From contig OU015532.1 in NCBI GenBank assembly GCA_907165065.1, positions 47,348,839 through 47,412,838 of the forward strand: 64,000 nt of DNA, read 5' to 3'. The stretch's first letter is position 1; every line of letters starts with the position of its first letter. Source of the stretch: Caprimulgus europaeus (lineage: Eukaryota; Chordata; Aves; Caprimulgiformes; Caprimulgidae). Positions 21,318-34,200 of the stretch are shown here, one piece after another. The notes below the pieces were generated by a model. That model saw nothing but the letters and a program-made list of their open reading frames with translations. It was not told the origin of the DNA and made no database searches. The position numbers and the translations under genes were made by a program.

Positions 21318-24300
21318 TAAGAGATTTCCTGTTTGATATTCTTAGTTCAGCTACTGACCTTTTTCCAAGTCTCTTAAGGCCTAATTTTCAGAAATGCTAA
21401 AAACAGTTCAAATTGGTTTAATCTTGTTCTTCTGAGAGCAGTTCCTTTATCTGTCAAACAGATGTGCTACTTAAGTTGAATGAGCATTTGCAACCCTTAG
21501 GATAATTTAAAAAATTAAGTTAACATTAAGAACACATCCTGAGATTTTTTTGAAGCAGCATAGGAATGTCAGATTTCCAAGGTTAATTAACCTGGGATAG
21601 AAATAGGCAGCTAAATTGCTGAGAATGTTTGAAAGTCTTGTAATGCAGAGGTAACCACAGCATAACCTTCTCTCCACAGGGCCTCTTTAGGTACTTTCTT
21701 CTGTGCATGCAGACATTTTGCTAGTGTAGCACACAGTTTAGGAGCACACCACAATTATTTATTGATCAATACTCACAGTGAGTAGTTAGTAACAACAAAC
21801 TACCAGGTTGAACACTTGCATGCTCATAATGCAGGCACACTGTAAGTCTGCAGGTAAGGCAGTCACCAGGCAGGAGAAGGTGTTCTCTGTTGCTCCAGGA
21901 GTTGTTGCATCCAACTGAATGTTTTTCTTTCTGAGGCTTTTATATCATTTCATAATGATGCTTTTCTCTCAAGTCACTGATTTACTAACTGTTGCCATCT
22001 CTGTTTCTGTCTTTGTTCTTTCTTATCTTGCATAGAATTAGCTGTTGTTCCCTCTTACAGCTTAATGAGCCAAGGTCAGGAAGTTGTGTTTTTAAAAAAG
22101 GCTGGCTTTGGATCACACAGCTGAATCCCCAGGCTGAGTTACAGTAGTGGCATCATCTATGGATGATCAAAACATTGAGGTCTGCAGAGCCAGCATGAAG
22201 TGGAAGGAACGGCCCTCCAGAATGTGTAGTACTGCCCAGGTCTGAGGATGCCTGGGGTAAAATCTCATTCTTGTACTGTGTCCTTTACTGCCGTTGTAAT
22301 TGACACACTGAAGAACTTGATGCTTTTGCATGACTTCATTGTCACTTGGCTTTCTAAGCAGGTTCCATTATGTGCATATATTAGGAGCAGAAACATCTCT
22401 AATAGGAGTTATGCTTAACTGCAAATGTACAAGTATGGCACACATGGTTGAATAATAAGCTACCTGGGAAGGGAAGAACTTACATTTGTATCATAAAAAA
22501 ACAGAAAATCACTGGACTTTAGAGCTTACTGGAATCTGAGAAGAGCCATCTAGATACAAACATTTTTCTAAAGTGGACTGTTTAATTATTTAGCAGACAT
22601 CTTTCAGTATGACAACAGCAATCAGTGCCTGCAGAACAATGGTGTCTGTACACGCGGCTTCCTGATTGCACCTTCAAAGCTGTGGCTATCTGGAAATAAA
22701 TGTATGTGCCAGAAGATTTGACAGCAGACTATTTGGCCTTGGGCTTATATTTTCTAGAAACAGAGACAGCTTGGGTTTTAAGCTGAAGTTATATTACTTT
22801 AGCTTTTGTTCTGCCTTGGTTTTGGTAAGATTGCCATTTGAATTATTTAAATTATTTCTTTATAAATAAGCTATTTAAAAGAAGGAGGAATTTATTCCGA
22901 CTGGGAATATAAAACCTCTTAGCTGAGGTTAGACTTTTGAACCTTGAATATTCCTTAAAAACAATGTACTACATTTGAATTGACATAATTATGTTTGCAG
23001 TGCATTAAAAATAGAACAATAACAGGCAAAAATTCTGAGCTCTTAAATATAAAATCCATTTTTATTAGTAAATTATTAACTGATCCACAGGCTTACATAA
23101 TAAGCACTGGTTACCAGTGTGAAGTGTTGTAGTAAGGTGTATTCCAAATGTTCTATATTAAGCAAACAGCAAATCCCTAAAAATAGTATAAGGACTGTAA
23201 GTCTAAATGATAGATTTCTTCTTTTTTTGCATAAAATAGTCTCAAATGTTCTAGGCAGTCATGTCTCTGGTCAAATTAATTTAGCTTTTACATGAGGCTT
23301 ATCACCCCGGAACACACCACTGCATGTTAATTTGTACATTCTACTATTGGAAATTGTCATCAGTAATGATTTCCCTCCTTAGTGTTCCTCCTGGATATCT
23401 GGTAATTTATACTGAGCCCATGGCTGTGTTTCATCCCAATATCAGGACAGTTGGTGGATCAAAGAGCTTTGCAAGGGTTTTCTCCAGTCATTACATCAAC
23501 AGGTCCTTCCTTCATTTTGTATCACAGTAATTTCTTTCCATGTCTCTAAATTTGATAAAATTTTGCATGAACAAGGTAACTAGAACTATTTGAATAGTGA
23601 CCAACTGACATCAACAAACTTATTTAAAGGAAACCTGTTATTCTGATCTGTGTTATTTATGTGTCCTTACATACTTTAAAATACAAATTCAATGAGTGTA
23701 AAATATTCCACTGACTTTTCTTTCTTATGTTGCCATATTATATATTTCTCTAGCTTGCTCCTTATTCCAAAAAGGAGTGAATACATCTTCAACAGCTATT
23801 TCTGAACTTTGAACAATTTCTTCCTCAAAAAAAGAACAAAAAAAGCCAATTTGTGATTTTGGAGTAATCTCTTTTAATTCTTTGCTCTAGTTCTGGTAGA
23901 AATGAGGACACAAAACAGAATCCACCCAAACTTCTTGTAACTCTGTAGAAATTCTACTTCCAAAGAACATACTTTTCTGATGTGAACACTAGGATCTTGT
24001 ACCTCCTGTATGTTCAATTCTATACAATGTTGACTCCTCATTTTGATAAAATTGTGAAGTAAGCTTTGATCATTTTATACTTCAATATAAGAAACTAATT
24101 TCCAGAGACTTCTTTAAAAAGATACAACTTTTCAGTCTGCCATAAGTAGCTATTTTTGCATAAGCACTATTTTTCTCCTCCTTGGAGAATACTCATTTAT
24201 TGAAAGTGTTTATTCTTCTGAAATTTACAGCAATCTCTACTGGCACTAAGTGTCTTCAGGCTTTGCTGTTCAAAGCTGATATTTTCCTTTGTTCTCAGGA

Positions 24301-26880
24301 CAAGTGGCATTTTCTCATCAGGTGCATTAATGCTTGGTGAGTGACAAAAGACACTTAAGGAGAAACCGCCTGTTTGAGAGGGGACTTCATATTTCCAAGC
24401 ATGATTGAAAGCCCCCCCTGTACTTAGTCCCTGATATCTTATTTCCCTGCCACTCTCACAGCTGCACATTATTCACACGCTGCTTGACACAAACATATTA
24501 ATCAAATAGACTCTTTTAAGCTATTAGCCAACAGTTTACATTGTCCAAACTTGTCACAAACTTCAGGGATATTTTTCCAGCTTCGGCATGGTTACACTCT
24601 GGCAATGACTGCTGAAGCAAGTTCTCTATCCCAGAGCAAGTCTTCCCTTCAGAAGATGATGCTGAGCCAGCACACCTAGGATCAGAACCAACATCCTGGT
24701 TATATTGGCAACTATACACATTCTTTCTCCAGTGCTGGTCAGGAGTTGCTGTAGGCATTTCACTGAAAAATTCCATTGTGTTAGACAAAATCTGGAGGAA
24801 ATTGTGGAGAACTACAGCAGCTGTTATATGTGCAAAGAGCTCCTTGGTACATGCAGCAGTTATTGCTGCCAACTTTACTCACAGCTAGAATTTCTTAAAA
24901 ATAGGTAGACACTTTAATGATGATGATCTGAAATATACCCACTTGTTACCTTTAAAGTTCAATTCCTATTATAGCCTGTTTGCTTTGCAATGCATATGAG
25001 ACCAAGGAGAAGCAGCTGGCTGACTGGACACTCTTGTCTAGGACACCAAAGGACCAAGACAAATGAAGCTCCTTCAGAAGAGCTTCTTTTTGATGTTCTA
25101 TGCCCAGACTGTAATAAAGCACCTTCTGCTTGTAGACTTGTCCTTTAGTCTGTGATATACCTTGGCTCAAGTTACCAGCTACTTTCCACAGAATGTTTCA
25201 AGTTGAAATAAGAAGTTTGTGATGATATCCCATCACATACTTTAACTTTCAGGGACAGAGGGCCCAGTTTGCGTTGGTGGGAAGAGTGACTATGATTCAT
25301 TTCAATGCTAGCTGATGATAAAGTGATGTAAGAAGATAACCTTATTCAGAAGATGGTGTATTTACAGACTACTGTAGTAAAAGGTGTATTTACAGACTAC
25401 TATTTGATTCTAATAGACTAGATTCTAATAGGCTTGTCGTTATCATATCTTAATGTTTCTGATCAAGTTGTTACTAGCTATAAAATTCAGATATTTTTCA
25501 TCCTTGTTTTATGAGTCCATAGTGAGTGTGCAGAAGATGTGATGAACATTCAGTGTTTACTTCCATGTTATCTTCCCTACTCACTTTAATATCACCTGTA
25601 CAGAATTTTTCTCTTAGGTGTAATAGTAGATACAAAAAGTGAGTAAACTTACATGATCTGATATATATATATGAGACTCCATTTTTCCCTGAAGAGATGA
25701 GTGAACTCTGTTATCTGTGTGTTGCCTTATTCTATACCACTGATCCTGGTGTATATTTTCCAGTTGTATAGACATGAAACACTGAGACTGACTGGTTCAC
25801 CTAAAGGCATTCAGCAAATTTATGGCAGAGTGGAAAAACAGAGCCCAGCAGCACTCCAATTGCTAGGTAAAATTAATTAACCTAATGTAGGATCTATGAT
25901 TAAACAACTAGACAGTTTCCCTCTCCTACTTCTGATGGAATTATAGTGGCAAATAAAACAGAAGAATGTCCCAAAGAATTTGGGCCTGTTATTGTTTGTT
26001 TTCTAACCACCTATTAATTTTCATAAAGTAAAAATGGGCATAAATAATGTAATTAAAAATAATAGTATGTTAATCTTATATCCCTAAGCTTCCAGTTAAT
26101 TGCTTGAAGGGCGATTTGGGTCTGATTCTCATTTACTAGGGATGGTTGCTTAGCCACTTACTGTATTAATATTGACAGATGTCCCAGAGAGATAGTAAGT
26201 GAAAGTGTATCAGTAGTTTGTAGTCATTCAATGTTAGCATATAATGCTACTTAATCCATGTTGACTTCCACATTTAGCTTCTCTGGTGAGCAGAACAGCA
26301 TGAGAGACTCTTCTAGAGTTATTTTAATCAGATAAATGTAAAGTGACACAGAAATAAACTTGCTTTCTAAAATGACTCTTCTCATGCAGTAATAACTAAA
26401 TTAAAATGAAGTATTCTGTCAGGAATCCAGGAGCTTGATACTTATGTGACTCTTCTTTGATTCCAATCAAATTTTAAAAGTGTAGCTAATAATGTTCAGA
26501 GAAATTGGCTTGTGGCCTGATTGGTGTGGTCTCTGATAAACCTTTATTGCAGGGCTGATCAATTTCTATCTTTTGTTAGTTGAGGAATGCAGAAAAGCAT
26601 TAAATATATACCTGTATCAGCAAAAGCACAGGAAAAATACTCTTTATCCAATGTGATAGTAACTGACATCATTATTCAGGATTAGGGAATGGATTTGCTT
26701 TTGCTTTCTTAATACATATGTCTGTTTTGCTTCTTATCATCCCCAGTTCAGCCAACATACTTCCATTCCCTGTTAGAAGGGTGTAGAGTGTTTCAGTAGG
26801 TAGAAGCTACTCTGGATTACTGCATTTTCCTTACAAATTAAAGAATCATCATGCCTGAATAGTAAATAGTCTGGTTTTCT
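21318..26880. other. single-copy sequence, no gene recognised
   Basis: AT-rich DNA without recognised transposons. It contains a 118-codon open frame on the minus strand (24516-24872, TTG-initiated) with a suggestive but isolated short motif, discussed under findings. Two small direct duplications at 25355-25431 are listed separately. Confidence 0.5.
25355..25431 (+). repeat. short tandem duplications (28-bp and 15-bp periods)
   Basis: The 19-mer ggtgtatttacagactact occurs at 25355 and again at 25383, a period of 28 bases. Immediately afterwards gattctaataga occurs at 25406 and, as gattctaatagg, at 25421, a period of 15. Both are near-perfect and presumably arose by recent slippage or repair duplication. 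Confidence 0.92.
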
Positions 26881-29346
26881 TCACTGCAGTTCATCTGGTG
26901 CTACAAAATCAGCAGTGATTCGGGAGCAGCCGTGAGTCACTGCCATTCTCTCGAGGAAATCTGTATCAAATGAAATAACACATTGAACCATGCACCAAAT
27001 GATGAATGAACAGCACGGGGTAAATGCACTGAAGAGGCTTTCTGCATAGGAAATGGCAAGAAGGGCTGCTTTGGAATGGGTCAATATGTGAACAAATTAT
27101 TCAGCAAATGCAGCATTCTGTTTTCTTTCCATATCAAGCACCAGAGTAGATTGGAGCTCTAACCCAGTGAGCACAGGTAGGAGTATGGACTGGGAGAATT
27201 CAGTAACAGAGAGGGATAGCTTGATAGCTTATTACTGCACAAGAGCAAAGTCTGTAAAATAATTACAGGTTTTATTCACTAAATCAAAATATAATCTGAT
27301 TTAAACCAATCCCAAAAGAAAAATCTCTGTGAGGGATTGTTCCTTAAGTCTGGATGACTGGGAAATAGCTCTGTGCTTCATGCTCAGCATTGTTTCCCCA
27401 TATAAGCCCTTTATGTCTGTCAGTACTTTAGAGCACCTTTGTTTATCAGGAATAAGAGGAAGAAATGACAATTTTAGAGACAAGATACAGACATCCTCAT
27501 AACACCCTGTTGTTATCCTCCAGGTGAGGAAATAAGTCCTGATAAGAGAAAAAAAAAAAAACCCAGAGGGAGGAACTCCTTTAGATGCAGTTTTCCTGCT
27601 GAGAGAAGTCAAGGTGACTGACTCTCTTGTGAAGACAATGAGGTCTCCCAGGGATTAGGGTGCATTTCAGAGAGAGATTTAGGTGTGCTTAAAGCAGTAC
27701 TGATCACTGGGGATGCTCTTAGCTGGGTGGTAGTTTTAAAATCACAAGAATCTTGATTTCTCCATAGAAACCTGTATTTTTAACAAGGTGATCTTCAGTT
27801 TTATGCTGTGGTAAAGTAACATACAAACTGTATGGAAAGCTAAAGGAAAAAAAGTAAGCTAAGATCTACAGTTAAAGTTCTCATGAAAGAATTCTCTATA
27901 GCTTATTCTATATCCAAGAACAGGCCAGTAAATAAACTGTGAACACAGTGACTAACAAAATGAAGACAATTTATAATTAAAGGTATCAGTGTGCACAATC
28001 AGTTTAGTCTTTCACACTTCTGTCAAGCTGTTCAGCCCAGGGATTCTGTATTCATCCCCACCAAGGGATAACTGCACATTTTGGAAAATGCCCAGGTATT
28101 TTTTGTGATGGTGTGATGGTTACATCATCCAGTGACCTGTAGAAAGACTTGTATTTTTAACATGACTGACAGGCAGCCCTGAAAATCTTGGCCTCTGATC
28201 TCTGCTCAATGAATGATGCATTCTCCTAAAGAAACTGTCTGGGTAAGGCTGAGTTCACATAGTAACAGGGAGATTTACTTGTTTAAAGCAGAGGAATAAA
28301 CCAGATGGAAATGTAGGATACAGTTGGTTTTAAGTTTATTCCCACTATGTCTGTTTTAAGGTTTTATGTTGGATAACTTTCTGAGAATATACAGAAACAC
28401 AGGAAATGCTCGAAAGTGGTGTTCCTCCTGGAACAAACTTACCAGAAGTGATTCCAAGTTTGGGAGCAAAATAGCCATTAGCTCTGGGAAGATGGCTGCT
28501 GATTTGCAGTTAAATTATTAATTACAGCTTCCCTTTCTGTCAGTTGCTGTTTGTGAAGGAAAAGCAATGGCAGTCACCAATTGTCAGGTGCTGCTCTGAA
28601 AGAAAAGGCTTTCAAGATGGTTTTCATGCAAGGTATAGAATTGACTGGAGCTCGTAGGTGCATTGCATTCAATTAGAGGAGTATCAATGCAAACAAAATT
28701 AGATGAGTATCAATGCAAACAATTTTGTAAGATTCCTGTTTTTAAAAATCGTGTTTCAGCTCCTTTATCACTTTTCTTTCCTTCCCCACTTTGAACCAGA
28801 AATGGTAAGATTAAGACAGAAATATTTCAATTTCCTCAAGTGTAGTATATGACTGTGACAACCCTCCTGAAGCCTGACTTCTCTTTTAATGTTCCTTGGT
28901 GCCAGTCATGAAAAAACACTCAATCAGAAGTGACACAGTATTTTTTAAAGAAGTTGGAAGGGTCTGATCATGTTAAATCTGGTCAGAATGTCAAGAACAG
29001 ACTCGATGCAAAGATATCTCCTCTGTTTATTTTCTCTTAGAATTTAATACTGACTTTTAAAAGGTTTAATTTCCATAGTTATTTCAGCCTGTTTTACCAA
29101 AGCATAATCATCCATACAAGGGGAAGAAATGAGAAGGTTAGGAAAGTAGTACACAGGCAACCAGGACCTCCCTTCATAATACTTGATTTTTATTTTTTCT
29201 TAACAAAGGAGACATTGACAGGTTCCAGATTCCTAACACTTCATATGAATAAGGAGCAAATGCTCACCATCAGAAAACCAGTAGAAGAAAGTCTGAATGT
29301 AGTTCTATAAAATTATTTAAAGCCCAAAAGGCAGGAATTTAATGAG
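26881..29346. other. single-copy sequence, possible conserved element near 26.9-27.1 kb
   Basis: The stretch 26900-27080 has higher sequence complexity and retains CpG sites compared with its surroundings, a look often seen in conserved non-coding DNA, but this is inference only. The rest, including an A-rich tract at 27548-27560, shows nothing recognisable apart from the 26-base duplication at 28671-28720. Confidence 0.4.
28671..28720 (+). repeat. 26-bp direct duplication
   Basis: The block aattagaggagtatcaatgc plus aaac (28671-28694) recurs as aattagatgagtatcaatgc plus aaac starting at 28697, with one mismatch in 24 bases. It is a small local duplication. Confidence 0.92.
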
Positions 29347-29388
29347 TTGGTTTTGGTTTTTTTGTTTGGTTGGTTGTTGGGTTTTTTT
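29347..29388 (+). repeat. G/T-rich low-complexity tract
   Basis: About 40 bases made only of G and T, with T runs broken by pairs or triplets of G. It resembles tracts at 31157-31200 and 49307-49452 in this window. Confidence 0.9.
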
Positions 29389-31156
29389 AATTCTACAATT
29401 TACAGACCCTAAATGGCCAGGATAAATAAAACAAAGTAAAAGGTTCAATCAGGCCTAGAGCATCTGTTTAAAGCTCTGGCTGCAGCTCAGTAAAGCATCT
29501 GGAGGTGTGCTTAACTATTTATTTTCAATTTTTGCTCTGCCTTGGTTGAAGAATATTTAGTCTGATTTGTGAAATGTGTTGCTTGTTGGATGATTAAGCT
29601 CAATAAGGAAGAAAGAGTGTGAAGATTACAATTGGCACCTAGGGTAAAAAGCTGAAAGCACTTGTAGAGAAAACTGACTTTTAACATATATATATATTTA
29701 TATACCATGCAGTGTTAAATTGTCTAGCTTTGCTCATGATTACTGGAAATACTAATCAGTAACATAGATCCCAAGGAAGTGGTCACCACTTTTGAGTCTA
29801 TTGGTTTGATTTATCAGATAGAGCAGAGGTTGTGCTTGTTGCTTTTGTAGAAAATCTTGTGACATAGAAAAAAAACCCAACGCAACTGTATGTTTGTGGC
29901 CCTGACAAAATATCTCAGGCTATGCTCCGGGAGTAAATAGTTATTATTAACACCATTTTTCTTCAGACAAGAAAATTACCCTTCAATAAATCAATAACTA
30001 GTTCAGAAGGAGAATTTTGGGATTGCCTGTCCTATTTCACAAGTTCCACATTTTCTTTAGTCAGTTGAATTTTTATCTTCAATTTTTGTTTGTGACCACT
30101 GATAATCTTCCTAGCACACCCCTTCTCTGGAATATGCTGCTGCTGCACCAGTGTCACCTACATCTGTGTCCCTGCTGAGTCCATTTGCTACAGACAGTCA
30201 AGAAAAGGTTTGGGGGTTTGAGTTCTGCTTTACCAATACTATTCTTGTATCTATCTCCTTTAATTTTCTTCTGTATGTATGAAATGTCATTTTGTTTGAT
30301 TAACTTCTGGACTAGGAGTTAACCTCATATTTGATAATAATTTTGATAACTAATGTTGCTATTTGTTCTGAACATATAACACAGAGTAATATTGTTGAAA
30401 GGGTGTCTTCAGTTTATTCACATTTAAACACCTGCCTGTCTGTCTGGTGTCCAGCTAGTAAGCCTTAGAAGTTAGGGGTTTAGCCAAGGAATTTACAACC
30501 AGGGTATATTTTAAAGTTGAATCTTCACTTTTTGTAGCAGGCTCTGCATTCATCTGCTGTCATCTGCAAACCCTAATGTTCAAAATCTGTCAGAGGTTTC
30601 CCTTGGCTGATGAGTTGTACTTTTCTGGAAGTATAGTTCTTTGATAATGATGAAACTTTTTGAGATGTAACTCGAGAACCAAACAGATCTTGCTCCAGAG
30701 GATACAATTTGTACCTGAAGACTTGGAATAGTTCTTCCAGGGCACTATTTCTGTCAAAAGAAGTAATCTGATCTTGACCTTCCCTGAAATTTTCTTTCAC
30801 CTCTGTGGAGGGATGGACTTTGCAACAGCTGATTTCACTTCCATGAGCACTTTTGTGGGGCAGTGAGGCAGCTGAGCCAGTATTTTGCTCTCTTACAAAG
30901 GGAAAAAAAAAAAAACAAAAACAAAAATGAGAAAGGTTTATCTTAGCAGTAGAGCAGTCAGTGACTCCAGGCCATGTCCTTTGCTTGGTTTACTTTTTAT
31001 AATCATTCTCTGTCAGGAAAACCACCTTGGACCATATCAACTTGATCCTACCATCCAGCTCTAAAAAGGCCAGAATTACTCCCCAGAGCCGTTTCCTAGG
31101 GAAAGCTCAGAGCTTTCTAGCAGTACCTCTGCCTCTCCTCACTTGGAGTTATTAGA
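29389..31156. other. single-copy sequence, nothing recognised
   Basis: AT-rich DNA with an A-rich tract at 30903-30927. No transposon, gene or RNA gene was recognised. Confidence 0.6.
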
Positions 31157-31200
31157 TTTTGGTTGGGGTTTTTTTGGGTTTGTTTGTTTGGGTTTTTTTT
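31157..31200 (+). repeat. G/T-rich low-complexity tract
   Basis: Strand-asymmetric run of T stretches separated by two to four G residues, ending in eight T. It is the same type as the tract at 29347-29388. Confidence 0.9.
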
Positions 31201-34200
31201 AAAGTTAACTTGACAAACAGTTTTGAGTCAAGAAAACAGTTTCAAAGTAAATCTGGTTAATGGTACTAACCAAAGAGAAACAGGCACAATTACAGGTAGG
31301 TATTTCCTTTTGGCACTGACAATGTTCTGAGAAAACATTTCCCATGAAAGTTACTAACAAGTTTAGGCTTGTAAAAAATACTTTGGGAAATATGAAATAC
31401 ATTATTTTGCTCAGCCTGAGCTGCTGCTGTTCCAGTAAGCTCAGCAGTTCCTTTGTTTCCAATAAAATAAAACCCACCTCTACTGCTAGATGCCCTCTTG
31501 CTCTTTCCCTGTTGCTGTTTCTGCTTTCCCAGTTGCTTTCCAAGTGTTTTTTTTTAATTGGGAGAAAGTGATATTACAGCTGATGTTGCTAATAATAATA
31601 ATAGATTAGAAAGCTAATTGGCTATCACAGGAAAAAAACAACTGTCCATTTTATGGGTATATTAAGTGAATGTAATTTCTTAATCTGAAATGGTTAAATA
31701 TCTAGCCCAAAGCTCCCATAAGTGAACTCCACCCTTCTCTGTATTTTCCTACTAAGACACTTGAAATGAGGATTTAATTTTTCCAAAGAGAAGGAGTTAA
31801 ATTCTGGCTAAGAAAGCCTGAGAAAGCAAGTAGAAAACCTCCCGGTGTTACAGCTGCATGAAGTGTGGTGTGTGGAGAAGCTGAGCATATTAAAGGAACA
31901 GAAATGACACTTGAATTGTAAAGATGTACTGTATTAGATACAGGCAATTGCATCCCAACAGCTGCTTGCCATTGCTTTGGCTTAAATCTGTAGTGGATTA
32001 AATAGAAACAGTCAAGGTTCTCAAGTCTCAGTTGTTTTACATGTAATGTTCTCATGGAAAACAAATAACAGAGGCTCACACCGGGAGCACTCGGAGTTTG
32101 TCAGCTGTAGCTTTCACGCTGCATGGCCACATTTCTTTTTGAAGTTTGTGTTGCATTTGGGTGCAAAAGGTGTAATCTTACTACTTTCAGGAGACTTCCT
32201 TGAGTTTACACCATCACCTGTATTTGGACTTTTCCCATGACTGATCAGGAAAATCCAAAATAATCAGTAAAAAGAATGACTTTATCCCCAAAAAAGATAT
32301 CTGGGAACTCCTGGGAAGTTGTTTCCAGTGTACCACATATGATGTTGCTAGCTAATGATGGATAATGATGTTTAGAAAAGCAGATTTAAAAAAAAAAACC
32401 CAAACCATTATGCTTCTGTGTTGTAGTAAAGGAACAGAAACAGACATTGTGTTACAGAGCGTGAAGTGGCACGGAAAATATTCTAATGATTTTTAAGAAA
32501 AAGTAGGATTGGAGTAACCTGGTTGCTTTGTAATGCAATAATGGAGCGCTGCTCTTTATCATTCTATTCACAGAGCTCCCATTTGCAGTGTTACCTTCTT
32601 GCAGCAAAAACCAGTCTGAGTACCTGTTGGATAATATGGAACCTAGGGTATATGGCATGTACTCCCAAGGGACTTCTATTCCATGGCATGAAAGCTTTCT
32701 CCTACTATGTGCAGCAGCACTGCCAGTAGGCTTGTGACTCGACTGTTAAGTCTAAGCACTATAAAATAGTGCTTGATAGCATGTGATATCAATTAGATCT
32801 CATTTTCATATTGCCTTGAAAAAAAAGAGGGTTTACTCTGTCTACAGTAGCATGTCTTAATAGACAACAATTCCTCCATTAAGTGAAAACCTCAATTCAA
32901 GGATTTATCCAGACTTGCTCTGAGAAATCAAAACTTTTTAAGCATATTTGTAAAATGATTTAAAAAAAACAAGATAAAAAAGGAATCAACTTCCCCTTTA
33001 AATAATTTTAGGTGTTTTTCTACTATTTCAAACACCTTGAAAATGATTCATGGAAGCCAATTAAAAGCTGGCCTGTTGGCTCAGCAGGAGGGCTTCACAC
33101 ATCCCTTCAGCACAATCCTCATTGAGGTATGATGAAACGGGGTGAAGGTAAAGAAATACTGAGTTTCTGGGCTCAGAAGTGACAAAGTATCTAGTTACCC
33201 CTCACAGCAACGAAGGGGAAAAAATCAATTATAATGTCTCTGCATCTAAAAATACGGCTCATACCTCTGCATGGTGCATGATCATCAGAGCTGAGCAGAT
33301 GAGAGAGCAAAGAGGGAATGGGAGACTGAGGAAGTGATCACCAGAGGATGCGTTAGAAATTCTGCAAGTTGAAAGCAATTTCTGTTAGAAAGGAGGAAAG
33401 AAAAATGTTTTGATGTTAATCCATTCACACTTCACCATTTAACTTGCAGTCAGAGCCACCCGCTTGGCAGCTTACTAAGAGCAGGTAAAGAATTTTATGC
33501 CTGATTCTGATATCTCATAATGCAAACCAGAAATTAGTCCAGTAAAATCAGCCCAGAAGTATTTATCTAGGATTAGTGCAGAAATCAGACCCCTTACTCA
33601 GTGGTATTTGTGACATGCAGCTCTGGGATTTATGGCTATTTCTTTCAGACACTCATCAGTTCTCTGGACAGAATTAATAACTATCATTCAGAGCAGTTCC
33701 TTAAGCAACAGCAAGCGGTTCTATTCTCAGCTACTTCCTCTTCTAAGAGGAGAGTCAGGATGTTACCTTCCCTTCCTGAGAGGGATATATTCATCTTAGG
33801 CAAACTCTTTGATAAGAAGCGTTTGGTTTGAGTTCTGGATGAAAGTGTCTTGGTTCTGACTGTTTTCCAACCAGGTCACCCTGTCCAATTACTGTAGAAA
33901 GCAAAAGACCTGCCCCAATAATCATACCCACTCCTTGCCTATGATCACTGCAAGCAGTTACCACGCAGCAATGACAGCGCTTCTGCTCTCCCCGTACTGC
34001 AGCCAATTACTCTTTGCTACAGCAGTGCCAGGAGATCTAATACTCTTTAACTGGCTCTGCAGAAAGCATGGGCATTTCATAGAGAAAACTCGAGGGATGC
34101 CATTCTGTGATGGCCAGACAAGGCATAAGCAGTTATTTTACAGGTCAACACCTTGCCAGTTGAAGGTACGCTTCATTTTTAGCACTCTGCTAAATTAGGA

